Source: Symsagittifera roscoffensis (taxonomy: Eukaryota; Xenacoelomorpha; Acoela; Convolutidae). Taken from it: a stretch of 64,000 nucleotides of DNA. A program made the position numbers and the translations under genes. Position 1 is the first letter of the stretch; each line of letters begins with the position of its first letter. The stretch is taken from assembly GCF_963678635.1 (NCBI RefSeq), contig NC_087067.1, forward strand, positions 35,231,966-35,295,965, read 5' to 3'. The notes under the pieces were generated by a model, which saw nothing but the letters and a program-made list of their open reading frames with translations, was not told the origin of the DNA and ran no database searches. Shown piece after piece: positions 10,760 through 24,300 of this stretch.

Positions 10760-12020
10760 TTTAGCTCTTACGCTTCAGCGGCAGCCGTACCAGATTTACA
10801 AACCGACCCAGCACTAATCCTACTGGGGGCTAGGGAGTCAACTACAGTTACATCCCACAAGGGCTGCCTACCAACAGACCATGGAACGAGCTTCAAACCT
10901 TCTGGTCGCTTCTTATCGATCCTGCAGAAGTGTGTGGCTCTAAAACAGAAGGAATGTGAGTAGAAGATAAACTTTGCTTCATAGGTGTTTTCAGAATTGA
11001 ATGGATAGAGAATCTACCTGTACTTTTGAGCGCAAGAAAAGCCATGCCAACCATCTTCACTACCGTCTTTTCGCACACGAATTTATGCCGTTTGTGAATT
11101 TTAGAGCCTAAGCTAAGTCCTATCGCGATTCTGACTTGTTGGTCCGATAGTTTTACAGCGCGTTTCGGCAATAGTTTTGGCGATTTCGGCGAATTTTATC
11201 TTATTGAGCTGCCTAATTGTTTCGGCGATAGTTTTAGCCTGAGATTTTTGCAACGGAAGACGTTTAACCATTGGGAGCGAAATCTATCTGGGAACGTCCA
11301 AATCTATCACGGATTTAAATGTGCGGAAACGTTCGCTTCGATTTTACAACAACAACAAAACTTGGATTTATATCGGATAATACATCCACTACATATTTAT
11401 AAATTTAAGTGACCACTCTTCTTAAAACTCTCGAAGGGAAAATACAGAGTTGTTTTGACAATTTAGTCTTCATAACTCCAGCGTTTCTGGGTCGCAGCGT
11501 ATCCGCGGCATAATCCGTTCTGCGTGGTAGGAGATGATGTAGCTGATGGAGATACCCGGTCTCGGTTATTTTGCGTAGCAAGGCCTGGTCAGATTTGCGG
11601 ATAATTTCGCGAATAGGTTCAATTTCGTCAATAATACCAAAAAATCGTGCTTTGTTCTGAACTCGGTCTATTTGATCTAGTAAATATGAATAGGTACCAC
11701 CCCCAACAGACGCGCAGTAAGATAGTCGAGATATCACCAAAGAATTATAAAGTAATTTCAGGTCTTCCGCTGTATAGTTCAGACGTTTGAGGCGCAACGT
11801 TAGCCTAATTCAAGGATTTTAGTGAGTTTTTTAGTGATGACACTTGTCGACTTGGTAGCGCACCCGCCGACAAGTCGTCTGAATGTTTCACCAAAGGCAA
11901 TTGGCCTCAAGCCACCATATTTTTTCTCCAGCGATATGAGATTTGCACCGAGCAGGAAAGGTTGGATGTTTACCAGAATCTGATTGCTGAGAAGGATATT
12001 GCTTGTGAAGCAACTTAGGT
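10760..12020 (-). pseudogene. LINE D, RT relic lacking its catalytic core
   Basis: Reading the minus strand from 12,020: LLGANLISLEKKYGGLRPIA then FGETFRRLVGGCATKS, the RT fingers motif of a LINE clade common in invertebrates. The frame breaks near 11,812 and resumes at 11,797 with LKLLYNSLVISRLSYCASV (thumb region), so motifs A to E are deleted. At 11,171 follows LSDQQVRIAIGLSLGSKIHK, then STGRFSIHSIL and IPSVLEP, and near 10,870 GRQPLWDVTVVDSLAPS. This C-terminal order (RLG..H, GR..H, LEP, W-D-T-D-APS) matches the zinc-finger and nuclease-like end of that clade, with Cys/His positions lost. Several stops; dead. Confidence 0.82.
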
Positions 12021-12180
12021 TACCATGATAAATTCTGATTTTCGTTCAACAATTTCTTTTCAACTTAATTGTTTTGCGCATTGTTTGCTTGGTCGCCTCT
12101 GTTTTAAAAAATGGAAATTAATTAAGGAAGTTTTGAGTAAGTTTACCGGGCATCCGGTAAGTTTCCTTACACTAACAGAC

Positions 12181-12233
12181 GCTAAAAAAACTCTTTTTGT
12201 TTCAGTTTTTGAGTGATTTCAGTTTCAGATTGC
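12181..12233 (+). promoter_or_regulatory. Acceptor-like site directly before the IFT140 start codon
   Basis: A pyrimidine-rich tract with TTTCAG near 12,206 and GATTTCAGTTTCAG near 12,228 ends 5 nt upstream of the ATG. Such a site so close to the start fits a 5' UTR intron or a spliced-leader acceptor. The sequence alone cannot separate the two, and no TATA box or other promoter was recognised. Confidence 0.5.
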
Positions 12234-12392
12234 ATGGCGCCGATTAATTCCATATTTTTTGATTCTCCAGTGAAATCTATGCATGGAGGAGCTGTTGAAA
12301 GCTTTTGCTTGCATCCGCAATTTCCGTTACTCGCTGTGTCACTTGTGGCTGATGCCGATGCCTGTGGAATCGTTTCCATATATGACCAAAGT
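12234..12392 (+). CDS. IFT140: IFT140 exon 1 (residues 1-53)
   Basis: First coding exon, starting at the first in-frame ATG; it encodes the opening WD40 strand ([12 protein letters not shown]). Phase 0, donor GTAAGT. An acceptor-like stretch with TTTCAG twice ends 5 nt before the ATG, so the 5' UTR is probably on another exon or a spliced leader. Confidence 0.88.
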
Positions 12393-15300
12393 GTAAGTCA
12401 CATCGTTTGAGTGATTTAAGTCTGATTTAGCAAAGACCCACACTACTATGACGTAATGAGGAGCCAAAATTTTTATTAGTCTATTTCAATGGCTTCGGAA
12501 AGCCGAGGAAATATTTTGAGCTGCTTTTTTGTGAACCGAAATTTTTTTTACTGAAAATACCATTATAGAGGGTAACTCGGATAATGATCCGAGCTACCCG
12601 TCGATCGATGTTGTTAGTCGATTTTTAAGTTAAGTTATTTTTATTCTAAATGGTCCAAAACACAGTTTTTAAGAGTCGATGAACGTAGTTCAGACTCCTA
12701 TTTTGGTCGCGATGATTTTTTTCGTTTTTTTTTTAATGCAAAGTCTCGAAGTGCTCTAATAACTACAGAAAGTAAATGCCCTTAAGTATATATACTTTTT
12801 TGAGTTCAATTCAGTTTTATCTGCTAAAAAATGGGTCTGTTGGGCTCAGCATTACGTAAGAGGAACTGACGCAAAAAATGCAATCAGTTTTTAGTTTCAA
12901 TAGTGGATTTTAATTTTCAGATTTTCCAGCGAAATGAAAGTTTTACCTATTGATCCAGTGTTCTCAAGTTGAGTTGATTTTACAAAAGTGTCAAATAAAA
13001 CCTGTAAAGCCATACTTTTGTTTACTTGAAATTGTAAATTTGAAATTTTCAAAAAACAAGTCAGATTTGTTTCTTGTTCCTTTCGTTCATTGGCTCTTCA
13101 ACTGTCTGATGGCTAGGTTTCCTTCGTGGCAAGTAGCTGATTTTTGAACAACAGTCAATTTTAGGGATATCCTCTACCGGGATCGGATGTGAAGGTCAGT
13201 GAAACAACGTGCAATACTTTAGACTGGCATCCCAGTAAACGTTTTCTGGCAATTGGATGGCAAAATGGGTATTTGTCCGTTCGAAGTGAAGATCAGACAT
13301 CAGCGACTCATACTGTTGAGAAACAGCACTTGACTGCAATCACAGCTATTGCTTGGGCGGAAACCGCACCAGGCGCTTCAATATGCAGACTGATTACAGG
13401 CGACAAGGTAAAAAAATACGCGGCGCATTTTGTTAAAGAAAATTCTCTAGTGTGAGTTTATTGTATACTTGGTCTGTTATTTTTGATAGAATGGACAGGT
13501 GATGATATGGAAATACGACTTGCGGTCGAGGTCTGGACCTACAATAATGAGTCATAGCAATGTCAAAGATTTTGGAGCCATCAACTGTTGTATTCTGAGA
13601 ACCCTTCAACAACAACAGCCAATGTTAGTTTATCTTATGAGATAATCCTAAATTTGAGGCGCACTTGCTCTCAAGTTTAGTGGTGTGGTTTTGTAATATA
13701 ACATAGGTCGTGTGATTTATAATTCATATTTCTTTACATTTTTAACGTTTTTATAACGCTGGTATGGCCCTATCCAGCTTGTGCACTTACCTAACTAAAC
13801 GGAAGGGCCTCTTTTGTAATTTATTTTTTTTCTTTACATTTTGTTCCGACGAATTCACGAAGTGAAGGTAAGAAAATAGGGTTATTTTCCCCGACTTTGA
13901 TTATCTGAAAGAAATCTCGCATGGGTTGTTGATTGTGGTAGCATATTAAAGACCTTTCAGCCGTGATTTGGGTTGTAAAAATTGCTCAAAAGATGTCGTC
14001 AGCCATGATTTCGGTGGTAAAAGTATCTCAAAAGATGTCTAAGTGTCGAGAAAAATTGGTCTGAGGTTTTCATTTTTCCGACCAAATTTCAAGAATTTTG
14101 ATAACACTGACACCTCAATTATGATGACACTCAATTTAATTAGACTGCAATTTTAAAATTTGTTTTTGCTATAATTACCGCCATTTGTAGCTTTAGAGTG
14201 AAAGTGAACATAGTGGCAACTATTTTGGGCCATGTTTTTTCTTGGGAAAAGGTCTTGAAAAGTTGCTCACCTTCAAACCTGTTTTTGTTGCGGTTCAAGT
14301 TCAATTCAAATTCATTTGCAGAAAAGAAGGTAAACACCGTTCTCTCACTCCTAAACGGCCCGAAAAAATGCGATTGACTTTAGTTTTTAAAATTGACTTT
14401 AACTTAGAGGTCCTAGCGGAAAAAACTATCTATTGATCCACATTTCTTGAAATGGGCTAGTTTTTAAAAATAAAATGTCTAAGATGAGAGATTCCGTAGA
14501 TTGAACAGCTATAAGGTTATATACTGTTTTCTTTGAAACTCAATCGCCAAATCATTTTCTTCCGCCTCCTTGACTTCATTGCCACTTCCCTTACTGTCTG
14601 TTGACAATTCCAGACCCAATTTTGTAGTCGTTTGCTATGAAAAACAACTTGAAAATAGCAAAAAGTATTCTCGTTTCCGATTTTTTATTTCCCTTAATTT
14701 TCATTTTCTTTACTTTAATCATAATGATCGGGATTTTCTGCGGTATTTGCACAGCAACTAGGTGGCCTTTTTCAATTTTCTAAATACCTGTGATTACTGC
14801 AAACTTATTTTTAAGCTTGCGGTTTGCGAGCGTTATCAGATTGGAACAAACAGAATCACTAAATCGTTTAGTTGATTGATTCATTATAAAATTAAACTCA
14901 GCGTCGTATCATGCAAAATTGATGGAGTATTGCGCATGCTTTGGATGACAGATGTGTAGGTTTGGACCTCCTCTTTTTCCCTACCGAAAATTTTTGCTTT
15001 GAAAATCCTCTTTGTCTGCATTTTATTAGGCATAATTGCCAGATCACTGAATCTTCTTGTGATTTCGGCAGTTTTCCCTGTAGTTTTAACATTTTAAAAG
15101 AAATTACTATAACAGTGCACAAAAATAGTTCTAATGGAGCTTAGTCTTTTTTTCTTGAAATGGTCTTTTTTTCACACTTGATTTTTTTCGCCTGGTTTGA
15201 AGTTTAATGATCTTTTATAAATCATAGGTGTGTTAAAGAATGGATGGATCACGCCTACTCATGAAAAACTTATGGTTGGATGAATCGGGCAGCTTAAAAA

Positions 15301-18300
15301 TACGAAATTTGTCGCAATGATTTTCCGTCAATTTTTTTTTACACCTGAATAATGGTATGTATTTTTTGTACTGCTAGTTGCGCTTGAGTAAAGACGACGC
15401 TGATGATTTCATGGTGTCTGAGTTTAACTGAAATTGGACTTTTTTGTTCAGGAACGACATGGCAACTCTGGCTCGAGCAGCAGCCGAGGGAGATGAGCGC
15501 GCACTGGAAATGCTGGTATCCGGTCGAGTCAAGAATCAAAAGGGAAGCAACGCTGCAGACGCTATCAGCTGTTACATGGGCAGTGAAAATGGACATCTAT
15601 TTCACGTGGACGAAAAAGGCAACTACGTAGTCTTGTTCGATTCGAGTCATTACGGTGCAGGAGCAGTTAGACGTCTGCTCATTGGTCCGAACCATCACGT
15701 GCTTGTCGCAGTTACGTCTTCGATGACCATCTACGCATTCGGAATTGAGGGTCACAATTCACTCAAAGAACTTGGTTCGGTAAGGCTGCAAAATTAGGTT
15801 AAACAGTGCTGATTTAGATTAACCGGAGACAACCAAGAAAATTTAAACGCGGTTTTCTCGTATTCGGTTAAAATTTGACAAAAAATGAGAGCAAAATTTT
15901 GTAGCATGAATTTAGTGCATTTTTTTCTCGAAATTCGTTACTAAAATTTAAAGCCAAAATGGGTCATTTATGGTTTTTTTTAGTTCATAAAGAGCTACGC
16001 TGTAACTACCGAGTTAATTGATGAGAAAGTTTTATCTAAAGGATCGTCTTACACAATCCAACAAAGTTCTTGAAAGGTAAAATTTCCAGTAAAACGTTTG
16101 AAATTTGTTTTAAGCAAAGAGTTTGGTTTTTATTTAGTAAAAATGACTGTTTTTGGCTATTAATCTTTAAAATTCTCTTTTACACAGTGTTGGAAATTTA
16201 ACCTTTCTAGAACTTTGTTGGACTGTGCAAGAGGTAACTTTCCCATTAATGAGCTCAGTAATTTCAGCGTGCTTCTTGATTAACTAAAAAAGCCAAAGAC
16301 CCATTTTTGGGGCAAATTTTTGGTTGCGAGGTTCGAAAAATTGCATCATATTAATTCTGGTGAAATTTTATGCAACTTTTCATTTCACTTTTTGTCTAAT
16401 CTTAATCCAATTTGAGAAAAACACGTTTGAAGTTTCAACTTTTTTTGTTTGTTTTGTTCGGGTAATTTAAATCAGCACTGTTTACTGGCAAGCAGGCTTG
16501 ACACTCGCGCAACATAAGTAATGGTGACTCGAAAGTTGTAAATGGCCAAATTTGGTCAATTCGTTGGAGATTTGAAGAAAAGGCCTTTCTGTTTTGCAAT
16601 TTTCCTTTTCTTATTTCAAGTTTGCGAGCAATTCAAGCCGCAATGATTTTTTGGACTGGTTAATTACTTTTACTTTGAGTGATTCTTTTAGGTGCGTCTT
16701 CCAGGAATAAAGATCGAGGCCAACGTGATCTGGGCAGGAGACTCGGCAGTAGCCATCCCCACTGGCCAGAATGTGATCCGGATGTTCTCCACCTCCACAT
16801 TTGACAACTACACCCTGGAACTGCCCCAGCAGACGCCAGAAGAGACCAGGAACCCAACGGGATCAATCTTTGATGCCACCAGCGACGGAAGGGCGGAGAG
16901 AGACATGTTTGCGGCGGGGACTGCGGCTGGAGGAAAAGCAAGTCTTAATGATGAAGTGTTGTCTGTGTCCTATTCCAGTTTCACAAGTTAGTCAAATTTA
17001 TGAAATAATCTTAAGCTTAGTTGGCCTGAATGTGTTTACATTCTTGAGATCACAAAACATCACTGTTTGAGTCAAAACGCAACATGTAGTGATGGAATTT
17101 TTGTACTTAGAACGTTATTGTATGGAGAGGTTAATTTTGAATTGGTTTAGATTTGTTGGTGGCAGGGAGCAAAAATGGCAAACTGTACTTCTGGAGATAC
17201 CAACCGAGCTCAGTCCACTCGAGCGGGACAGACAACGACGACCTACAACTGGACTGGAAGTTGGAAAAGACAGTCCAAGTACAATCTTCTTCTTCCTCCT
17301 CCCCCTCTTCTATGGGGGAGGGGGATGCAGGGAGAGCTACTAATGTTAAGAGTGTAGAGTTGTGTAAAGGGCATTCGTATCTGGCAGTGCAGGCTTCCTC
17401 GGGGGTGACGATTTACGAACAAGCCGAATCGGCCACTGCGTACCACAGCGAGGTATTGATTTTGCTTTTTGAACATCTTTTGATTGCAATACTTTTATCG
17501 ATACAAAATTTATGATTTGGTAGATTAACTAAGTGAACATTCAACCGTCGAAACTTTGTTTACTTTCCGTCTAGCATGCTTAACTTGTTTGCTTCTAGTT
17601 GAGCTGTGTGCAGCTTGGCGCTAAGGAGCTATCTGTGAAGACATTTAAAGTGGACATGGCAGAACAGAGGGTTTTGACTCAGCAGCAGATCAGAGGAGTC
17701 GCCGTCTCAAAGGTATTAAACTTTAAAGACTTTCCGAATGCTCGTCCGAATGCACAAGTTAAAATTACCTCATCAGCTGATTTGATAAGAAAGATTTGAA
17801 CGCTACAAATTAAGTTCGACATTTGACGGAGACGTCAGAGATTTTAACATTGGAACAAGACAAATACCGCTGTGATTATTTCGAAATTTTTATTTTGTTT
17901 TAATTTTTAGCTCAGTAAATTATTTTAGCCCAGCGAGAACGACGATTATTTTTCTGTAAGGAGCAATTTCATTTGAACTAACACAATTGAACTAAATATC
18001 ATAAAATGGCTCTTTTCCAGTCCCCCCCCACCTTTCAAACCGAGTTTTATGTTTGTTTCACGTGTTATTACGGCTAATTGCGTGATGTTACGCTGTAAAG
18101 TATGAAGAACAAATCTGTTCACTGTTGTCGATTTGTTCACCACGTCAAATTTCATTGCATTATAACAACTTTAAATAAGCTTTTCAATATTGAATTTGAA
18201 AATAAGGGGGAACTGGAAAAGAGCCCATAAAACGTTTGCAAAAAACGTCTGATGCTTTTATCCATTAACAATTAATCGAATTGTTTGAAGTGAATTTTTT

Positions 18301-21300
18301 TTCGGATCCGTTTTCGCTTGCTTATTTCGAAGATCCAAATTAGGAAGATCGGGGAGGCAGTCCTTTGATACTGTCGTAGTTGTGACTCGTACCGTACTGT
18401 ATTATGTTTTGCTGTGTGTTGATTAGCAAGCAATTGTGGTGTGGGACGGGGAACAAGCGAGCGTGTACGAGTTGAATCTGGACTCGAAGTCAGGGATTAA
18501 CGATGAGGCCACCAACCACTTCCCCTGCACCTCCTCACAACTGGCAGTGTACGAACAGTCCATATTCAGTCTGGAACCCACCAAGCTACAAGTGCGCAAT
18601 CTACAGGTTAGCACAAGTACAGGAGACAACAGTTGATGCGACAATTGATGCGTTTACTTCTTTCTTTAACACTAAAAAAAACCTTCTTGCTTGTACTATT
18701 AAATTGATGGTTATTTATGTCAGGCAATTTAGAAAGAAAATGATTTCGGCTCGTTTACACGCTTCAATCCGCAAAGAAGTATTTCATTCCGCAAAAAGAC
18801 TTAATAACATGAGTATAAATAACTCGATTGAATACCTGGGAGGTATTGTCATCACAACAAGGAAGTTCGACTGTATTTTGCTGTAGGGAGTAGTGAAGCA
18901 ACTGCTGACCCTGCCGACCAGTTCTGGCTCTGAGAAGAGTGTGGTAGTCACTAGCTTGGACATCAACGGCACCACTCTTGTACTGTCCACTCTCCATTGC
19001 TCCCTGATCCTGTTCAACCTGTCGAAGAGAGAGGCCAAGATGGACAGACCCCAGAAAAACATGAAGCAGCTCATACCCAAACTCACCTTGATCAAGAGCT
19101 GCAAAGTTAACTCAAACGGAAAACTCGTCTCTCTCCTTACTGAAGAGGTATTCACTCAATACTCAAGTGAGGCTTGTTTTAAATGAGAGAGGATTTCAAT
19201 TTTTTTCGGGACAGAAATTAAATTTGGTCACGCTCAAATTTCTTCAAGCTCAAGCTTGATTTTTCAGGGTTTTACTTTTGATTTCTTTTCAAGTTGACTT
19301 CATTTCCTTTGTTTAATAAAGGCAAACTCCTTTACCGAACAGCAAAAGTGTAAAGGTAACGATTGACGTGATTGACTTCTAGTTTCGAAAGTGCCACTTT
19401 AATTTAGAAGTGGTATCGAAAGTTGAAATTAATTGAAATAAAAACTTTTGATCCAGTTCTCAACGTTGGTTAACTTCATCAAAAAAGTGCGAATCATAAA
19501 TTGTTCTTGAAAATCAGAGCTTTAAGGTCTTATATATGTTTTTTCGAAATTAGAATTTAGTTCTTTCTTAAAACAAGTCCAAGTATATTTCTATTGTTTT
19601 GGGATCATGGACTCTTTTTCAACTGTCTGTTCGAGATGTTTCTCATTTAAATTTATTATAGCATCTCTCTTTCAATAGCGCCAGATATAGAGAGTTGTAA
19701 AAGTTCGGACAGACAGAATGAATTAAAAAGAACAACTGTCTAGACATCAACGGAAATGAAAACTGAATTAAACATAACTTCGAAAGTTCATAAAGCAGAG
19801 TTTTGCTCAAAACCTATAACATAGGCGTGCAATTGCATCCGAAGCGTCGAATAGTAAACCTTGAGACAGGAAGTTATTGCCAGGGGTGGCTTATGTTTTT
19901 CTGCGATTAGTCTCCAAATTTTGAATGATTTGATCATCTCCACTTCGTTTTTTTTTGGGGCGGCCTAATCTGTTTTTTTTTTTGTTGAAAATATTTCTAG
20001 ATTTCGATTTTTAAAATAATTTTGCTAACTATTTTATAGTCAATCTGGATGTTCATTGCAGTATTTAAAAATTAGGCTAGCATAATCTGATATGCGACGA
20101 TCTTGCATTTCGTCTTTGGTCTCACAAAAAAGTTCAAGGTTGTTCGGCTTCAGATTTTGCATGCAAAAAAGCGTCGAAAAAGCACTGATTGCTCATTTTA
20201 ATTAATTCTGTCTGTCCGAACTTTTTGCTACTAATTATAGTTCAACAGCATAACCGCAACGTTTTCTTGAGCAAAGAAATCAATTGAACATAGGTTAAAT
20301 ATTGGAACAGACAAAATCATTTAAAAGAGCAACCTGCCAATTTGAGAAATGTTGCGTTCAAATGTAGGTTTAGGTGACCTTGAATTATGCTGAAATGTTC
20401 CGAAATAATCTGTCTATCCAACTTTTTGCAACTGCAAATCTTGCATTTTAAATGAAGCCAATTGTGAATAAATGAAAGCCAAGCTTGCTACAGAAGAGGC
20501 GTCCGTGTGATTTTCATGGTGTGCTTTTCAAAGCATCTTTTCTCAACTCATTTACCATCTTCTCTTGGTAATTGCTTTTTTCTACTTCATTATAAAGCAA
20601 AGAATTTGTTTACGATTATATTTGTATAATATATGAGGATTATTTTTTTGTCTCTGAGACCTAAATTTCTATTCCAAACCGAGGGGCAAATTAAATGTTC
20701 AAAATTTTCAGGATTTGACTCAAGGTGGAAATGTGGGCGAGGCCAGCTCTCGTTTGTACTTGTGGGACACGGAAAGTGACAGTGTGGTGTTCCACGACTT
20801 CTCAACCGAGCGAGTGGCGTCGGCTTCTAGGCCGTTCGGCTTAGAGCCCTCTTCAGCCCAACAAATAGATGATGATGACATACTTTCACAAGACTCAAAT
20901 GATGCGCTCCTTTCGTCCAATCACGACGTCAAGCGAGAATTGAGTGGTTCTGGTGCATCCTCTAAGGGCCTGGGAGGACGAATACCGGTCTCCCACTTCT
21001 GGAGTTCAGAGGACCCGAGGCTGCTGACGTGCGAGGCGATGAAAGTGGAGCCCAAAGGAATGTCCACTTCGGTTAGTTCAACCTAGTTACACTAGTTTTG
21101 CAGAAAGAAAGGTGAAACTGTTTCGATTTAAATAGAGATTTAATTTATTTCATTTTTTAGGAGTAATGAAAAATAATATAGGTCTTAGTGTTTTTTTTCG
21201 AAAAGTCTTGAAAGGCTTGTTCTCGATCAAGTTTGATTTCTCGCTGTTTGACGTTTGGTTTCTTTTTAAGTTCACTTGATTTCCTTTGTTTAAACTAGCG

Positions 21301-24300
21301 AACAATAGTGTTTTTCTACGACTATTCATTGTTAGTGTTTTTCTACGACTATTCATTTTTTAACCTAAGTCGCAAATATTGGCGCCAATTTCGGGGCACC
21401 TTTACGGCTCTTTGATAGCATGTGCTTTGACATTCGAATAGTAATGAGTTAACACAACACAGTTGATAAATTTTAAATTCATGGAATGAACCGAAAAAAG
21501 CTATTTGTTTCAAACAACAACAATCATAAAAACTCCCTTTCAATAATTTTCCAACTAATTATCTCGCTTTTTTTGAAATGCATAATTCATACATAATGTA
21601 GCTCATGCAAAATAAGTGTGGATGCCTCTTTCATTTTGTTATATTCCACATTATTTTTTGAAAAATTGTGTTAATTTGTAATGGTGCCATTTTTGCTGCA
21701 TGTGAGTGGCAATTTGTTGACATATGTAGCTGCTTTATTTGTTTGCCTGTTGTTAAGTGTTCGTGGTCGAGAGGTGAGGGCGTGAGAGTCTTATCCTCGA
21801 GGTCGCAGGTTCGTACTTAAGGCTTATTTTTATCTTTTCTTATTTAACTTGATAAAGCTGCTTATTTGTCGTGATATCGCTAGTGTTTGCGCCGCTCAGT
21901 TTCGCCTGTGTAAAAATGCAAGCTCGACTATCGAACAGTCAAGTGTCAAGATCACGAAAAACTTTATCGACTTCTAGTTTCGAAAATCGAGTTCAACCAT
22001 CAGATTTCCGAGCGAAATAAAAATTTTACTTATTCTCAATTGGGCTAATTTTATCAAAAAAGTATAAATCATAAACTGTTCGCGAAACTCAAACAGCTTT
22101 AAGGGCATGTTTTTCAAAATTTGAGATTTGAAGTTTTTTTATTCAACTTTTTTCAATGTAAAAGTCAGTTTTATTAAGTTTCCTTGCGTTCATCTCTTTC
22201 CATTTGTCAGTCGGCTATGTTTACTCTTGCAAAGCGAGTGTATTAGTACGAACCTTATTTTTTTCAAGTCGCAAATATTGATGGGGCACCTTTACAGCTT
22301 TCTGATAGCATGTGCTTTGTCCTTCGAATAGTAAGAAGTTAACACAGTTGATGCATTTTAAATTCATCAAATGAACCGAAAAAAGTGATTTGTTTCAAAC
22401 AACATAACAACAATGAAAACTCGATTTCAGAAATTTTCGCGAGATGCAAAATTTATTCATAATGTGGCTTTATGCTTTGCGATTTGTTTCATTCAAAGTT
22501 AGTTTTGATGCCCTCCTTCAGTTTGATATATTCCAAATTATTAGATGCTAAATTGAGCTTGCAAACTTTTGCTTAATCGCATTGGCATATGTAGCTGCTT
22601 TATTGCTGACTGGTGTCTGTCGGTTGTTACGCTTGCTTGGCTGTGTGGATAGTGCATGAGACTCAAAATCTATTGATTGCAGTAGGTCGCAGATTCGAAT
22701 CCTACATGTAGCCGAGTTTTTGCTAATTCGAGGCTTTTTTCTGCTTTTTCTCATTTCACTTGATAGAACTGCTTTTTGGTCGTGTTCTCGCAAGTTCTTG
22801 CGAAGCGCAGCTTTACCTCAGTGTTTATATGTTGAAACTACCGATTTTTAGAGAGTATTGCCTCGAAGATCATCGAATATGTTTCACATCGCTTCCGATT
22901 TTACTGATGTTAAAAAGACAAAGTATCCAGCATTTTTGTGTGTTCTAGGAGCAGTTGGGTCTCAGCACAGCCAGCAACTTGGAGTCTAGTAATAACCACA
23001 GCAACACTTCGTCCTTTTCTCCTGTGGTGGTTGCAATGTTCTTCGTAGACATCCCCACAGCCCCCCTCCTCATGCTCAAGGATTCCTTCCCCCTACCCTC
23101 CAACTGCTCCAAGTTGATCGGCTTTGATGTGCCATTTCACTACTGTTTAGCCAAGGTCAGTGAAATTGAAGCACACAGAAGTTTTTTCTCGCCTATTAGA
23201 AAATTTAAATAGCGCTCAATACAGTTAAGCGTACGTAAAAAGAAATTATTAAGGAATCAGAAAGTGCTAGTTTGAAGTTCTCCAAGCATGAAGAAATGAA
23301 TACATAACTCACAGCAAGTAACAATTTCCTCTGATCGTAGAAGGGAACTGGCAGCAGTAGCCGGAGCTCTGGATCTACAAGCAGCGTGGTGCGGGTGCCA
23401 ATGCGTGACTTTGCTGGATTCAGCGACTGCGATAACACTACCAAAAAGGCCATGGTCGATTTCAGCTTCCACATTGCATATGGCAACATGGACGAGGCAT
23501 TCCGCGCCATCAAACTCATCAAAAAGTAAGTTGCGAAAGATGATGAGAGTGTCAATAGATTGTATGATTTATTCATAAACGACATATTATGGCTATTTTT
23601 TGAGGATGTAGCATTTTCGCCGTGAACATGGTTTTGTTTTTCGCAAATTAAGAAGTCGCAGCTTTTTATTTAGTCGCGACATTGCCATTATAAAAAACTG
23701 TTATTATGCACTGCAATTTTGCGTGGTGAACAAATTAGGGATCCGTTGCGGTTTAGTTCTTTAAGCGATTATATAATGCAAAACTTATAAAAATGGAAAA
23801 TTTGCAATTCAGCTATTCAGGGAGCATGAAATATCTGAAATTGGTCGGTACTGTCCGGTTGGGTGCATATCTGTTTTTGAATAACGACTCATAAGGCTAA
23901 TGTTGTATCTCTGGACTTTTATTGCGACTTTCGTTTAAAGCCACAATATTTGCTGCATCGATTTGGCAATACAAAATGATTGGCAATTCGTCGCACCTTT
24001 ACAGATTATTGAGAACATCTGCTTTGACATTCGAATAATTATAAGTTTACACAGTTGATACATTTTTAATTCATCAAGTGAACCGAAGAAAGCTATTTGT
24101 TTCAAACAATGTAACAATAATAAACTCTCTCGATTTGAGAAACTTTCTAACTCAATATATCTCGCAATTTTTTTGAAATGCATAATGTGGCATTATGATC
24201 GCAATTTATTGCATGCAAAATTGTATCTTTTTGTATTTGGTGCTACTTCTGCATCGAATTGGCAATTTATTAGCATATGTAGCTGCGTTATTGGTGGCTA

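Noticed and set aside
10466-10963. Plus-strand 165-codon ORF
   Set aside because: It is antisense to the C-terminal region of LINE D (WDVTVVDSLAPS on the minus strand), which explains its length.
18503-18886. ORF overlapping IFT140 exon 8 and intron 8
   Set aside because: The first half is exon 8 in a wrong frame and the rest is intron; phase and homology favour the spliced model.
22640-22710. A true tRNA gene
   Set aside because: A and B boxes are present but the acceptor stem does not close and the same unit recurs at 21.8 and 24.3 kb with the shared tail, so it is a SINE head.
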